Under the pieces are notes generated by a model. It was not told the origin of the DNA, made no database searches, and worked only from the letters and a program-made list of their open reading frames with translations. Below, one piece after another: positions 25,625-34,065 of a stretch of 64,000 nt of DNA. The DNA comes from Flammeovirgaceae bacterium UBA1842 (lineage in GTDB: Bacteria > Bacteroidota > Bacteroidia > Cytophagales > Cyclobacteriaceae): positions 1 to 64,000 of the forward strand of contig DDIU01000036.1 in the NCBI GenBank assembly GCA_002338655.1, given 5' to 3'. Position 1 is the first letter of the stretch; each line of letters starts with the position of its first letter. The translations under genes were made by a program, and so were the position numbers.

Positions 25625-25934
25625 AGACTAAAACTATGAGTGCAAATAACTTAGAAAAGTAATTGATAAAAATACCGGTAAAAATCAAACTTCTTGAGTT
25701 GCCTTTTAGCCATTCAGGGTTTCCGAAATTATAAAATAGAATAACCGCAAATGACACTACGGTTAGTCCCCAATAGGCATACTTAACCACATTCCTGACG
25801 GACACCGAAGCATTACGGCTTGCCAGCAATAAACCCTGATAGACATACCAATCAATGGCAAAAAGTAGGGCAAGAGTGACGGATATAATTATGTGTTTAT
25901 TCAAAAATATAGTTCCCAGATCTAAGTTCAGCAT
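25557..25934 (-). pseudogene. N-terminal membrane part of the frameshifted metallophosphoesterase
   Basis: A 125-residue frame with three hydrophobic helices (about 13-34, 52-69 and 84-105) ends in a nonsense-like tail after FGDLSR (residue 109). Continuing in the other frame gives DLSRWYQWVVGFFQNPAP, which matches the usual junction between membrane helices and catalytic domain in these proteins. Joined, the product would be about 426 residues. The 68-bp overlap of the two frames is the footprint expected of a single-base insertion. Confidence 0.75.
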
Positions 25935-25970
25935 TAAAGGGCACTGAACCTAAATCTGGGATTTAATGGT

Positions 25971-28900
25971 TTAGCTTAAACCTAACTTCCTGTTTATTTT
26001 AGCAAAGAAGAGGTACATGACCGGCACGATGATTAACGTCAGAAAAGTAGCGAATGTCAGTCCAAAAATAATAGTCCAGGACATTGGCCCCCAGAACATT
26101 ACGTTATCACCACCGATGTAAAAATTAGCATCATAATGACTGAAGAACGTCTCAAAGTCGATATTCAGCCCAATAGCCAAAGGAATCAGGCCTAAAACCG
26201 TTGTAATTGCTGTCAATAGTACAGGGCGTAACCTGGTTTTACCGGCTTCTACTATTGATTTTACAATTTCATCCAAGGGCAATAATGCACCTTTTAGTTC
26301 TGATCTCTTTCGGGTACGGATAAGCTCAATGAAATCGATAAGTACAATGGCATTGTTTACCACAATTCCCGCCAAGGAAATGATACCAATCATGGTCATA
26401 ATCACAACAAAGTCCATATTGAAAATCACCAATCCCAGAAACACACCTATAGTACTCAATACCACAGACATCATAATAATGAAAGGTGCAGTAATTTTAT
26501 TGAACTGAGCCACAATAATCAAGAAGATCATGAATACGGCTATAAGTAATGCCTTGCTCAAAAAGGCCATTTCTTTTGCCTGCTTTTCCTGCTCACCACC
26601 AAATTTAAATTCATAACCAGTAGGCATTTGAAAGTCTGCCAACAAAATCTTGATCTGATCATTGATTTGTGTGGCATTAAAACCACTTTCAACGTTAGAA
26701 CTAATGTTAATTACACGTTTCATGTCCTTTCTACGTACCGAACCGTAAGTAGTACTCAACTCTACTTTAGCCACTGACGAGATGGGCACCTCATGTATTT
26801 TACCATCAGATTGATCTCTAAAAACTATCGTTTTGTTCATAAGGGCATTTACGTCATACCGATATTTTTTATCCATACGAAGCTGGATTTCATAGTCATC
26901 CTCCCCTTGTTTGAACTTGGATATTTCCTTACCAAATAAGGCGGTTCTGATTTCTGTGGCAATCATACCTGTGGAAAGCCCGAATCTCCGTGCTTTTTCC
27001 CTATCGATATGAACGATCATTTCAGGTTTGCCTGTTTCAATATCAGATTTCAACTTTTCTATACCCTCAATGCCCGATTCGTTGATCACTTTTTTCATTT
27101 TATCTGCCAAGGTGATCAGCGTCTCAAACTCTTCTCCAGATACCTCAATACTGATAGGTTTACCTGCTGGGGGCCCATCGGCATTTTTATCTACCGTGAT
27201 GGTCACTCCTGGATATTCTTCAATCCCTTGTCTTATTTCATCTAGAATAGCATTGGTGGATTGCCCTTTACGGTCTATAAATTCAACAAAATTGACTGTC
27301 ACCCTGCCTTTATATGGGGTATCACTTTGACCAAAGGCAGAAGGATCATTAGGATCCGCAGTTCCCTGCCCCACATTGGCTGTCACAGATTCTACCATGT
27401 ATTGATAAGGCTCTATAATGTCCATTACTTGCTTTTCAACTTTTTCAGTCAGCTTGTTGGTGGTTTCAATATCAGTACCTACTGGATACTCAATAAATGC
27501 ATTGATATATTTTGGCTCATTTTCAGGAAAGTACAATACATTAGGAGGAAAAATCGCCATCAAAACAAAGGAAAAGACAAGTAAAATTACTGTGCCCCAG
27601 AAAAACAAATAGGGCTTCCATCCTTTCAATGCATATTTGAGAACCTTGCTATAATACTCCTCCAACCAAGGTAAAAACACACTTTGAAACCTCCGTGATA
27701 GGGGCATTAAAATGAATACATTAAGCAATATCAACAACCCAAAAAGTATCAATAGATTGCCCAGTACGGTCACTTTTAGAATCAAGAATAAAGCCCCAGT
27801 ACCTATCAGTATCCCACTGTTTCGTAAAGTCTTTTTATTGTCCAACCTTGAGGGGTCGTCCAGTTTCATGAAAGTTGAAATCAACACGGGGTTGATAATC
27901 AACGCCACAAAAAGTGATGATCCAAGAGTAACAATCAATGTAATGGGCAAGTATTTCATAAACTCACCCATAATCCCGGGCCAAAATGCCAAAGGCAAGA
28001 AAGCTGCCAATGTAGTGGCCGTTGAGGCGATAATTGGCCAAGCCACTTCGCCCACACCCTTTTTGGTTGCCTCAAATGGTGATAGTCCCTCTTCCATTAG
28101 TCGATAGACATTTTCCACCACCACAATCCCATTATCTACCAGCATACCCAGTGCCATAATTAGTGAGAATAGCACCATCATATTAATGGAAACACCGAAG
28201 GCTCCTAATACCAGAAAAGCCATAAACATGGAGAGTGGAATAGCCACCCCAACAAAAAGGGCATTACGTGTTCCCAAAAAGAAAAGCAAAACCATAACCA
28301 CAAGTATTACACCTGAGATGATGTTGTTTTCCAAACTGCTTACCATGTCCCTGGTTTGTTTCGATTGATCATTGGTAATGTCCACACGCAATCCAGGGGG
28401 GAAGACATTTTCTTCAGCATTTTTCAACACTTCATTGATCTTGTCAGTGGCTATCAATAGGTTCTCCCCGCTTCGCTTGATCACGTCCACCATTACCACA
28501 GGTTTACCATTCAATCGGGCATAATTGGCCTTTTCTTTATAAGCAAACTCTACAGTTGCCACATCTTTTAAATATACAATGGCACCCTTTTCGCTTTTAA
28601 CCACTACATCCAAAAGGCTATTTACATCTTCAAATTCGCCCACTACCCTGATGGATCTCCTAATACCCCCTTCAAGCACGTTACCACCTGACATTGAGAC
28701 ATTTTCAGAAGAAATGGCCGTTTCAATATCACCGAAATTCACCCTTCTGGCCTCCATTTGATAAGGATCGACATTGATCTTTACCTCCTTTTCTTCCACT
28801 CCACGGATCTCCACTTTCGAAATCTCAGGAAATTTTTCAATTTCATCTTCTAGGTATTCGGCATATTCATTGAGTTCTTCCAAACTGAAATCCCCAGACA

Positions 28901-29378
28901 AATTGATGTTCATCACAGGGAACTCCGAAAAATTCATTTCGAATACGTTGGGATCATTCTGAAGGTCGGAAGGTAGATCCTGTTTTGCACGGTCTACCGC
29001 ATCCTTCACTTTTACCAGTGCATCTTCAATCTTGGTATCAGATGTAAATTCAGCTATTATGGTTGAATAATCCTGAACTGAGGTTGACTTAATGTTGTCA
29101 ACTTCAGCTATGGTATTGATTTCCTTTTCTATTGGTCGGGTAATCAAATTCTCCATATCTACAGGGGAGTTTCCCGGATGTGAAGTCCCAATATAAACAA
29201 TGGGCTGCGTCACTTCAGGAAAACTTTCCTTTGGCAAAGTGAGATAGGTGCCTACACCACCAAAAATGATAATTAGCGTTAATACAAATATTGTAGTCCT
29301 GTTCTTAACGGCACCGGAGGTCAGCTTGAACTCCTTGTAATCGCTGTCGTCAGAATTGTTTTTATTTTCTTGTGCCAT
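25971..29378 (-). CDS. RND efflux transporter, inner-membrane pump
   Basis: A 1135-residue AcrB-type proton-driven pump with a 12-helix layout and two large periplasmic loops. The N-terminal helix is in TIFVLTLIIIFGGVGTYLTL, followed by PKESFPEV. The proton-relay helix reads ALGMLVDNGIVVVEN, keeping the first Asp of the AcrB pair while the second is Asn, a variant I recall in related pumps. The second half contains the matching GIISLAGIVVNNAIVLIDF. It is the last gene of a TetR-TolC-adaptor-pump operon, two bases after the adaptor stop. The substrate could be drugs, detergents or lipids; it cannot be read from sequence. Confidence 0.95.
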   Translation of the reverse strand: MAQENKNNSDDSDYKEFKLTSGAVKNRTTIFVLTLIIIFGGVGTYLTLPKESFPEVTQPIVYIGTSHPGNSPVDMENLITRPIEKEINTIAEVDNIKSTSVQDYSTIIAEFTSDTKIEDALVKVKDAVDRAKQDLPSDLQNDPNVFEMNFSEFPVMNINLSGDFSLEELNEYAEYLEDEIEKFPEISKVEIRGVEEKEVKINVDPYQMEARRVNFGDIETAISSENVSMSGGNVLEGGIRRSIRVVGEFEDVNSLLDVVVKSEKGAIVYLKDVATVEFAYKEKANYARLNGKPVVMVDVIKRSGENLLIATDKINEVLKNAEENVFPPGLRVDITNDQSKQTRDMVSSLENNIISGVILVVMVLLFFLGTRNALFVGVAIPLSMFMAFLVLGAFGVSINMMVLFSLIMALGMLVDNGIVVVENVYRLMEEGLSPFEATKKGVGEVAWPIIASTATTLAAFLPLAFWPGIMGEFMKYLPITLIVTLGSSLFVALIINPVLISTFMKLDDPSRLDNKKTLRNSGILIGTGALFLILKVTVLGNLLILFGLLILLNVFILMPLSRRFQSVFLPWLEEYYSKVLKYALKGWKPYLFFWGTVILLVFSFVLMAIFPPNVLYFPENEPKYINAFIEYPVGTDIETTNKLTEKVEKQVMDIIEPYQYMVESVTANVGQGTADPNDPSAFGQSDTPYKGRVTVNFVEFIDRKGQSTNAILDEIRQGIEEYPGVTITVDKNADGPPAGKPISIEVSGEEFETLITLADKMKKVINESGIEGIEKLKSDIETGKPEMIVHIDREKARRFGLSTGMIATEIRTALFGKEISKFKQGEDDYEIQLRMDKKYRYDVNALMNKTIVFRDQSDGKIHEVPISSVAKVELSTTYGSVRRKDMKRVINISSNVESGFNATQINDQIKILLADFQMPTGYEFKFGGEQEKQAKEMAFLSKALLIAVFMIFLIIVAQFNKITAPFIIMMSVVLSTIGVFLGLVIFNMDFVVIMTMIGIISLAGIVVNNAIVLIDFIELIRTRKRSELKGALLPLDEIVKSIVEAGKTRLRPVLLTAITTVLGLIPLAIGLNIDFETFFSHYDANFYIGGDNVMFWGPMSWTIIFGLTFATFLTLIIVPVMYLFFAKINRKLGLS

Positions 29379-29380
29379 TC

Positions 29381-30565
29381 TTAGTTACTAGTCTTTAGAT
29401 TGGAATTAGTTGCGTTAAGCGGTTTGGTTCTGATTTTTACTCCTTCTGCAAGTTCGCGATACCCGTCTTTGGCCACCACTGTATTCAATGCCAATCCTTC
29501 CAATACCTCGGTTTGATTGTTATAGCTTTTGCCAATAGTTACATGTGCTTTTTTAGCAGCGTCATTCTCCACTATAAAAACAAAATGCCCGATATTATCA
29601 TTTTGAATAATCTTTGTTGGCACTAGTTTAGCCGCATCATTGGTATAATCAGTAAGTTTTAATACCACAACTTGATTGGGCTTCACCGGGAAATTTACTT
29701 TTGGCATATTTACCTCAAGGCTAAATGTCCGGTTCATGCTATTGATCACCTGACTAACGGAAGCCAAAGTAGTACTTACATTTTTATCCTCAGCCGGGAA
29801 ATACACATCTACCTTATCTCCTTTTTTAAATGAACTGATATATTTTTCCGAAATATCCGCTTGTATATAAACATCTTGAAGTTTCACTATTCTGATCAGT
29901 GGGCTTCCAGGTGCGGTCATTTCACCAACACGGGCCGGTATAGCATCAATGGTTCCTGAAAATGGGGCTTTAATAATGGCTTGTGCCAATTGGGAATTGA
30001 CCGTTGCCAATTTCCTTTCCAGCCCTTCCTTATTCGCCTTGGCTTCAAGGTATTTGATCTCAGTCCCGATCTTTTGTTTCCAAAGGTTCGCTTGTCGTTC
30101 GTAAACTGCTGTTGCCAATTCTAGGTTTGTCTTTAGCTCCGCTATTGAATTGTACAATATATCGGCATCTAAGGTGGCCAATACTTGCCCTTTTGTTACG
30201 GACTGTCCTTCCTTGACTTTTATGGTCTCTATTTTACCGGGCATTTCAGCACTCAACATTACATTGGTACGTGATTCCACACTGCCCCTAGCCTCAATTT
30301 TATGAATAAAAGGGCTTTCAGTTACTTTAACAGTAGTTATTAATACTGCATTTTTATTATTGTTACCAAAGGTAGAATCCATCTCGGACAGCTCCTTCTC
30401 GGTCTGCGCGATCTTAAGATTGAGTTCGTGGACCTCTGCTTTATAACCTTCAAGTTCTGCTTTCTTTGCGGCTACATCCGAAGTTTCCTGTCCACAAGAA
30501 ACTACGATGAGCATTATCATCACCAGTTGTAATACAATATTTTTCATGTTGTTGTCTTTTTTCAT
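29381..30565 (-). CDS. RND efflux periplasmic adaptor lipoprotein (HlyD/AcrA family)
   Basis: About 394 residues from the ATG at 30565. The N-terminus is a lipoprotein signal with lipobox VVSC, so the adaptor is tethered by lipid. It is followed by a short coiled coil (AELEGYKAEVHELNLKIAQ), the lipoyl halves (GSVESRTNVMLSAEMPGKI; IIKAPFSGTIDAIPARVGE) around an alpha-hairpin, and the beta-barrel domain. It links the TolC channel upstream to the pump downstream. The longer frame to 30604 runs into the TolC gene; the ATG at 30565 leaves a normal 4-bp gap. Confidence 0.92.
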   Translation of the reverse strand: MKKDNNMKNIVLQLVMIMLIVVSCGQETSDVAAKKAELEGYKAEVHELNLKIAQTEKELSEMDSTFGNNNKNAVLITTVKVTESPFIHKIEARGSVESRTNVMLSAEMPGKIETIKVKEGQSVTKGQVLATLDADILYNSIAELKTNLELATAVYERQANLWKQKIGTEIKYLEAKANKEGLERKLATVNSQLAQAIIKAPFSGTIDAIPARVGEMTAPGSPLIRIVKLQDVYIQADISEKYISSFKKGDKVDVYFPAEDKNVSTTLASVSQVINSMNRTFSLEVNMPKVNFPVKPNQVVVLKLTDYTNDAAKLVPTKIIQNDNIGHFVFIVENDAAKKAHVTIGKSYNNQTEVLEGLALNTVVAKDGYRELAEGVKIRTKPLNATNSNLKTSN

Positions 30566-30569
30566 TTTT

Positions 30570-31916
30570 TTAGTTGTCGAGTAATTTTCCATAGGCTTTT
30601 TCAAGTTCTACCTTAGCTACCAAGGCAGAATAAAGCGCATCATAATAATTGGTTTGAGCTTCTTTGTAATCCGCATCAGCAGTGGTTACTTCCAGATTGG
30701 AACCTACCCCCTCCTGATACTTAATTTTTGTTACGTTATATATTTCCTCAGCAAGCGCCATATTTTCTCTCTGAGCCATCATATTATCAATGGCAGAATT
30801 TAGGTTAACTTTTGCTTGTTTAATTTCAAGATCAATGGAATTTTCAAGCAGTTCAAATGATTGCTCAATTTGCTTTAGCTGTAATTTATTCTTTTGAATT
30901 TTATTACTTTTTAAAAAACCATCAAATATTGGCATGCTTAAAGTCACACCTACAGCTCCGTAATTAAGCCATCGGTTTCCATCAAAATAATTACTTGTAC
31001 TCCCTGTCTGTGTATTGTAACCATAATTGAAATTGGCGTATAGAGATGGTAAATATTGAACCCTGTTATTTTTCATATCAAGATAAGCAAGTGCCCTGTT
31101 TGTCTGTAATTGGGAATACTCTATCCTCTCACTATAATCAAAATTCGCTTCATCAATATCATTGAATTGTACTTCTTCCAATTTATCTGTCAGTATAAGT
31201 TCATCTGATATTTTTACCCCCATCTGAAATTTAAGGAGATCAACACCCAGTTCAAGAAGTTGTTTAGTCTTATCATTTTGTACTTTTAAATTGTTGTATT
31301 GAACCTGTATCCTATTGATGTCAATCTTTTCGGCAAACCCATTGTTGTACATGGCCTTCGTTTCATTTAACAAAGTATCAAGTCTAGTTAAATTTACTTC
31401 TAGCAATTGAAAACGCTCCTGGTTTACCAATACATTATAATAAGCTTTGGACACTGCCTCAACTACATCAATTTTAGTTTTAATATGGTCTTTAGTTGAT
31501 AATTCTTTATAAGTCTTCGCAGCTTGTAGTCCAACAAAAAAAGATCCGTCAAACAGCAACTGCCGTGCACTTAAAACTATATTTCCGTCATATGGCTGTC
31601 CTATTGAAAATTTAATTTCTTCCCCTTCAGCAGCATTGGGGTCAAATATTGAAGCAGGCAAAAGTGACTTTTGAACTTCATAATTATAATTTAACCCTGA
31701 CTGAATATTTACTTGAGGTAGTCCCCTACTTATTGTTTCCCCAACTTGAGTCTCAGCAATTTCTTTATCATAAGCCGCATTGAGTATGTTCTGATTATGT
31801 TCTATTGCATAATCCACAGCCTCTTGCAAGCTAAATTTCATACTTTGATTGCCTTCCTGTGCGTACAGGTTATAGCCAAATATGATGAGTACGAGTAGTA
31901 TTCCTTTTTTTAACAT
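30570..31916 (-). CDS. TolC-family outer-membrane efflux channel
   Basis: A 448-residue protein with a signal peptide ending near NLYAQ. It has two OEP repeats: FSLQEAVDYAIEHNQNILNA opens the first, and the LQTNRALAYLDMKNN region opens the second. The long helices form the periplasmic tunnel (for instance VSKAYYNVLVNQERFQLLE and KIKYQEGVGSNLEVTTAD). It forms the exit duct of the tripartite pump encoded downstream in the same operon. Confidence 0.93.
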   Translation of the reverse strand: MLKKGILLVLIIFGYNLYAQEGNQSMKFSLQEAVDYAIEHNQNILNAAYDKEIAETQVGETISRGLPQVNIQSGLNYNYEVQKSLLPASIFDPNAAEGEEIKFSIGQPYDGNIVLSARQLLFDGSFFVGLQAAKTYKELSTKDHIKTKIDVVEAVSKAYYNVLVNQERFQLLEVNLTRLDTLLNETKAMYNNGFAEKIDINRIQVQYNNLKVQNDKTKQLLELGVDLLKFQMGVKISDELILTDKLEEVQFNDIDEANFDYSERIEYSQLQTNRALAYLDMKNNRVQYLPSLYANFNYGYNTQTGSTSNYFDGNRWLNYGAVGVTLSMPIFDGFLKSNKIQKNKLQLKQIEQSFELLENSIDLEIKQAKVNLNSAIDNMMAQRENMALAEEIYNVTKIKYQEGVGSNLEVTTADADYKEAQTNYYDALYSALVAKVELEKAYGKLLDN

Positions 31917-31922
31917 CCTTTA

Positions 31923-32546
31923 TCAATTGATTTTATTTATTTCTTCTTTTTTCAAATATTGCTCATAAAGCACCTTGCCCTTTTCCGTAACTATGCCATG
32001 TACAAAATGGTCAAACAGCAATAATTGTAATTCTTTTAACCTGAACTTATCAGGTGGAAATATGGTCTCATCAAAGGCCATCTGAACCTGCTCCACCCTA
32101 AATATGGCCATGGCTTCCGGGTCGATTTCCTTTCTGAAATTTTCTTCCTCTATCCCCCGCTTTAAGTTTTCTACTACATGGTTCTTAATGTATTCATTCT
32201 TAAAATCCATCCAGAGTTTCCAAGCATTTGGATGGTATTTTTGCATATCAAAAAGTAGGGATGGATTCATGTCTTTAAAGTCACTGCGCATGCACTTCGA
32301 CACTCTTGAGAGTTCTTCAATTGCATTTGCACTTTCCTTACAAGCTTCACCATATTCCAATTTTTCATGATCCATGTGTGCTTTTAGTGCCAACGTGACT
32401 ATTTCATCTTTATCTTTATAATATTGATATATTGTCTTTTTAGATATCGATAAATGCCGTGCGATATCATCCATTGATACACTCCGAATTCCATATTTAT
32501 GAAATAATTCCCCTGCTCCCGCTATTATATTCCCTTCTATACTCAT
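31923..32546 (-). CDS. TetR/AcrR-family repressor of the efflux operon
   Basis: A 207-residue protein with an N-terminal helix-turn-helix at about 5-52 (AGELFHKYGIRSVSMDDIAR, HLSISKKTIYQYY). The rest is helical ligand-binding/dimer domain. I set the start at the ATG at 32546: a longer frame to 32615 would read across the promoter and operator repeats, so it is not credible. It is first in the operon, six bases before tolC, and very likely controls its own transcription through the repeats at 32575-32629. The inducer is unknown. Confidence 0.9.
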   Translation of the reverse strand: MSIEGNIIAGAGELFHKYGIRSVSMDDIARHLSISKKTIYQYYKDKDEIVTLALKAHMDHEKLEYGEACKESANAIEELSRVSKCMRSDFKDMNPSLLFDMQKYHPNAWKLWMDFKNEYIKNHVVENLKRGIEEENFRKEIDPEAMAIFRVEQVQMAFDETIFPPDKFRLKELQLLLFDHFVHGIVTEKGKVLYEQYLKKEEINKIN

Positions 32547-32567
32547 GTTTGCTCCAAAAATTTTCTG

Positions 32568-32629
32568 CAAAACTATGGAAACTATTTGTATTTCTAAAGT
32601 TTCCAACGTTTCCATAAACGAATGGGAAC
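32568..32629 (-). promoter_or_regulatory. Promoter with overlapping TGGAAAC operator repeats
   Basis: On the minus strand TAGTTTTG (32568-32575) is an exact -7 element, about 20 bp before the TetR ATG. Around it lie ATGGAAAC (32575-32582), the inverse GTTTCCA twice (32599-32605 and 32608-32614) and a near copy ATGGGAAC (32622-32629). Inverted 7-8-bp half-sites touching the -7 box are the usual layout for autoregulation by a TetR protein. The same repeats could also affect the divergent hydrolase gene. Confidence 0.65.
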
Positions 32630-32773
32630 TAATTGGGTTGCAAAATTTTTACAAAAAATTATTTTCTCCCTTTTCTGATTCATCGGTATCTGCCTCGTGC
32701 CATTCATGACAACCCCATCTACTTGCCAATTTGGCTTTTAACACATCTATTTTATATGTTTAGAAATATATTT

Positions 32774-33574
32774 ATGAAAGGACATTTTATAACATTTGAA
32801 AAGCAACAGATACACTATTATAAAATGGGCAATGGCCCTGAAATAATACTGGCTTTTCATGGCTTTGGTTTAGATGGAAGTAGTTTCTTGCCTTTTGAAC
32901 CCTGTTTTGAAAGTAAGTACACGGTTTATAGTTTTGATTTGTTCTATCATGGTAAAAGTTACTGGAACAATAACAATGAACCACTGAGCAAAATTTTCTG
33001 GAAAGAATTCATTGCGTATTTTTTAAAAGATCACAAGGGTAAATTCAGCCTTCTTTGTTTTAGCCTTGGCGGAAAATTTGCCCTTGCCACCATTGAGGCA
33101 TTCCCAGAACGGATAGATAAAGTTTACTTTCTGGCCCCAGATGGCATTGAGACGAGTAAATGGTACAGTTTGGCAACCTACCCCTACCTGTTGAGGCAAT
33201 ATTTCAAATCTATGATCGTGAAACCCAAAAGGTTTTTTAGAATTGTTAATTTCTTAAAGTCCCTTAGGTTGATGGATAAAGGAATCCTGAAATTTGCCTC
33301 TAGCCAAATGAATACGACTAAAAAAAGAAGGCGTGTGTATTATTCTTGGTTGGCTTTTGTGGAGCTTTATTTTGATTTGAATGAGATAGCACGACTTATT
33401 AATAAGAATAACATTGAGGTAATCATGTTCCTTGGCGAGTTTGATAAAATTATTACCGAAAAGGGAATGTCCAAGTTACTTCGTAATGTTAAAAAGTATG
33501 ATTTACACCTATTGCCCTGCGGTCACAATCACCTTATTAGTCATGCTGCTGAATATTTAAATCAAAATCGTTAG
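32774..33574 (+). CDS. Alpha/beta hydrolase
   Basis: A 266-residue protein from the ATG at 32774 (another ATG lies at 32756). The oxyanion loop is ILAFHGFGLDGSSF, and the nucleophile elbow is CFSLGGKFAL (Ser in a degenerate GxSxG). The acid is in LGEFDKII and the His in CGHNHLISH, which completes the triad. A helical cap lies at about 135-205. It is divergent from the efflux operon and shares the TGGAAAC-repeat region, so co-regulation by the TetR protein is possible. The substrate is unknown. Confidence 0.85.
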   Translation: MKGHFITFEKQQIHYYKMGNGPEIILAFHGFGLDGSSFLPFEPCFESKYTVYSFDLFYHGKSYWNNNNEPLSKIFWKEFIAYFLKDHKGKFSLLCFSLGGKFALATIEAFPERIDKVYFLAPDGIETSKWYSLATYPYLLRQYFKSMIVKPKRFFRIVNFLKSLRLMDKGILKFASSQMNTTKKRRRVYYSWLAFVELYFDLNEIARLINKNNIEVIMFLGEFDKIITEKGMSKLLRNVKKYDLHLLPCGHNHLISHAAEYLNQNR

Positions 33575-33606
33575 TTTCGGACTTTAACAATGAAAATAAA
33601 AATATT

Positions 33607-33972
33607 TTGAATTCTAGAGTAAGAAACCACCTGATATCTTTAGCAAGAAAGAGTGAGTCCCCCATTGCTTATCGTAGACTTATCAATCAAACCGAACTGG
33701 GTTTGAATCTAGATATCAAACATGAGAAGCAACTTCTTGGTGAAATATTGGATGAAATTTCAGAAGAAGAGCATGAGAATAAGAGACCATTGCTAAGTGC
33801 ATTGGTTCAAGATAAAAGAAATGGTCAGGGCGATCGTTTTTTCAAACTTTGCGAAAGACTTGAAATGGGCGAATGGAAGGAGCTTAAAAAAGACGAGAAC
33901 TTCAGAAATGAACAAGTAGCTAAATGTCATGAATTTTGGAGTAATGATGCGAACTACAAAAAATACTTCTAA
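33607..33972 (+). CDS. Conserved hypothetical protein
   Basis: This 121-residue soluble protein appears to start from TTG at 33607. It shows the pattern ESPIAYRRLINQTELGLNL, then LGEILDEISEEEHENKRP, PLLSALVQDKRNGQGDRFF and LCERLE. I recall the same order (Y..L, LG.I...E, RPLLSA.V, G..F..L) in small proteins scattered through Bacteroidota and others, without a known activity. The start is uncertain because no ATG precedes the conserved part. Confidence 0.7.
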   Translation: MNSRVRNHLISLARKSESPIAYRRLINQTELGLNLDIKHEKQLLGEILDEISEEEHENKRPLLSALVQDKRNGQGDRFFKLCERLEMGEWKELKKDENFRNEQVAKCHEFWSNDANYKKYF

Positions 33973-34020
33973 CGCCTCTTCTAAAAATCATTTCTAAGTA
34001 TTCAAATCTAAAAATTTGGC

Positions 34021-34028
34021 TACTTTTG
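34021..34028 (+). promoter_or_regulatory. -7 promoter element of purL
   Basis: TACTTTTG matches TAnnTTTG exactly and lies 37 bp before the purL ATG. No TTG is seen at the ideal -33 distance. Confidence 0.5.
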
Positions 34029-34065
34029 CGGGTGTAAAATAAGACCACTACGAACCTGCAATTTC

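Noticed and set aside
27712..28107. 131-codon open frame opposite the RND pump gene
   Set aside because: Antisense shadow of a well-supported gene.
32547..32615. N-terminal extension of the TetR protein (METLETLEIQ...)
   Set aside because: It would be translated from DNA that holds the promoter and operator repeats; TetR homology starts after the ATG at 32546.
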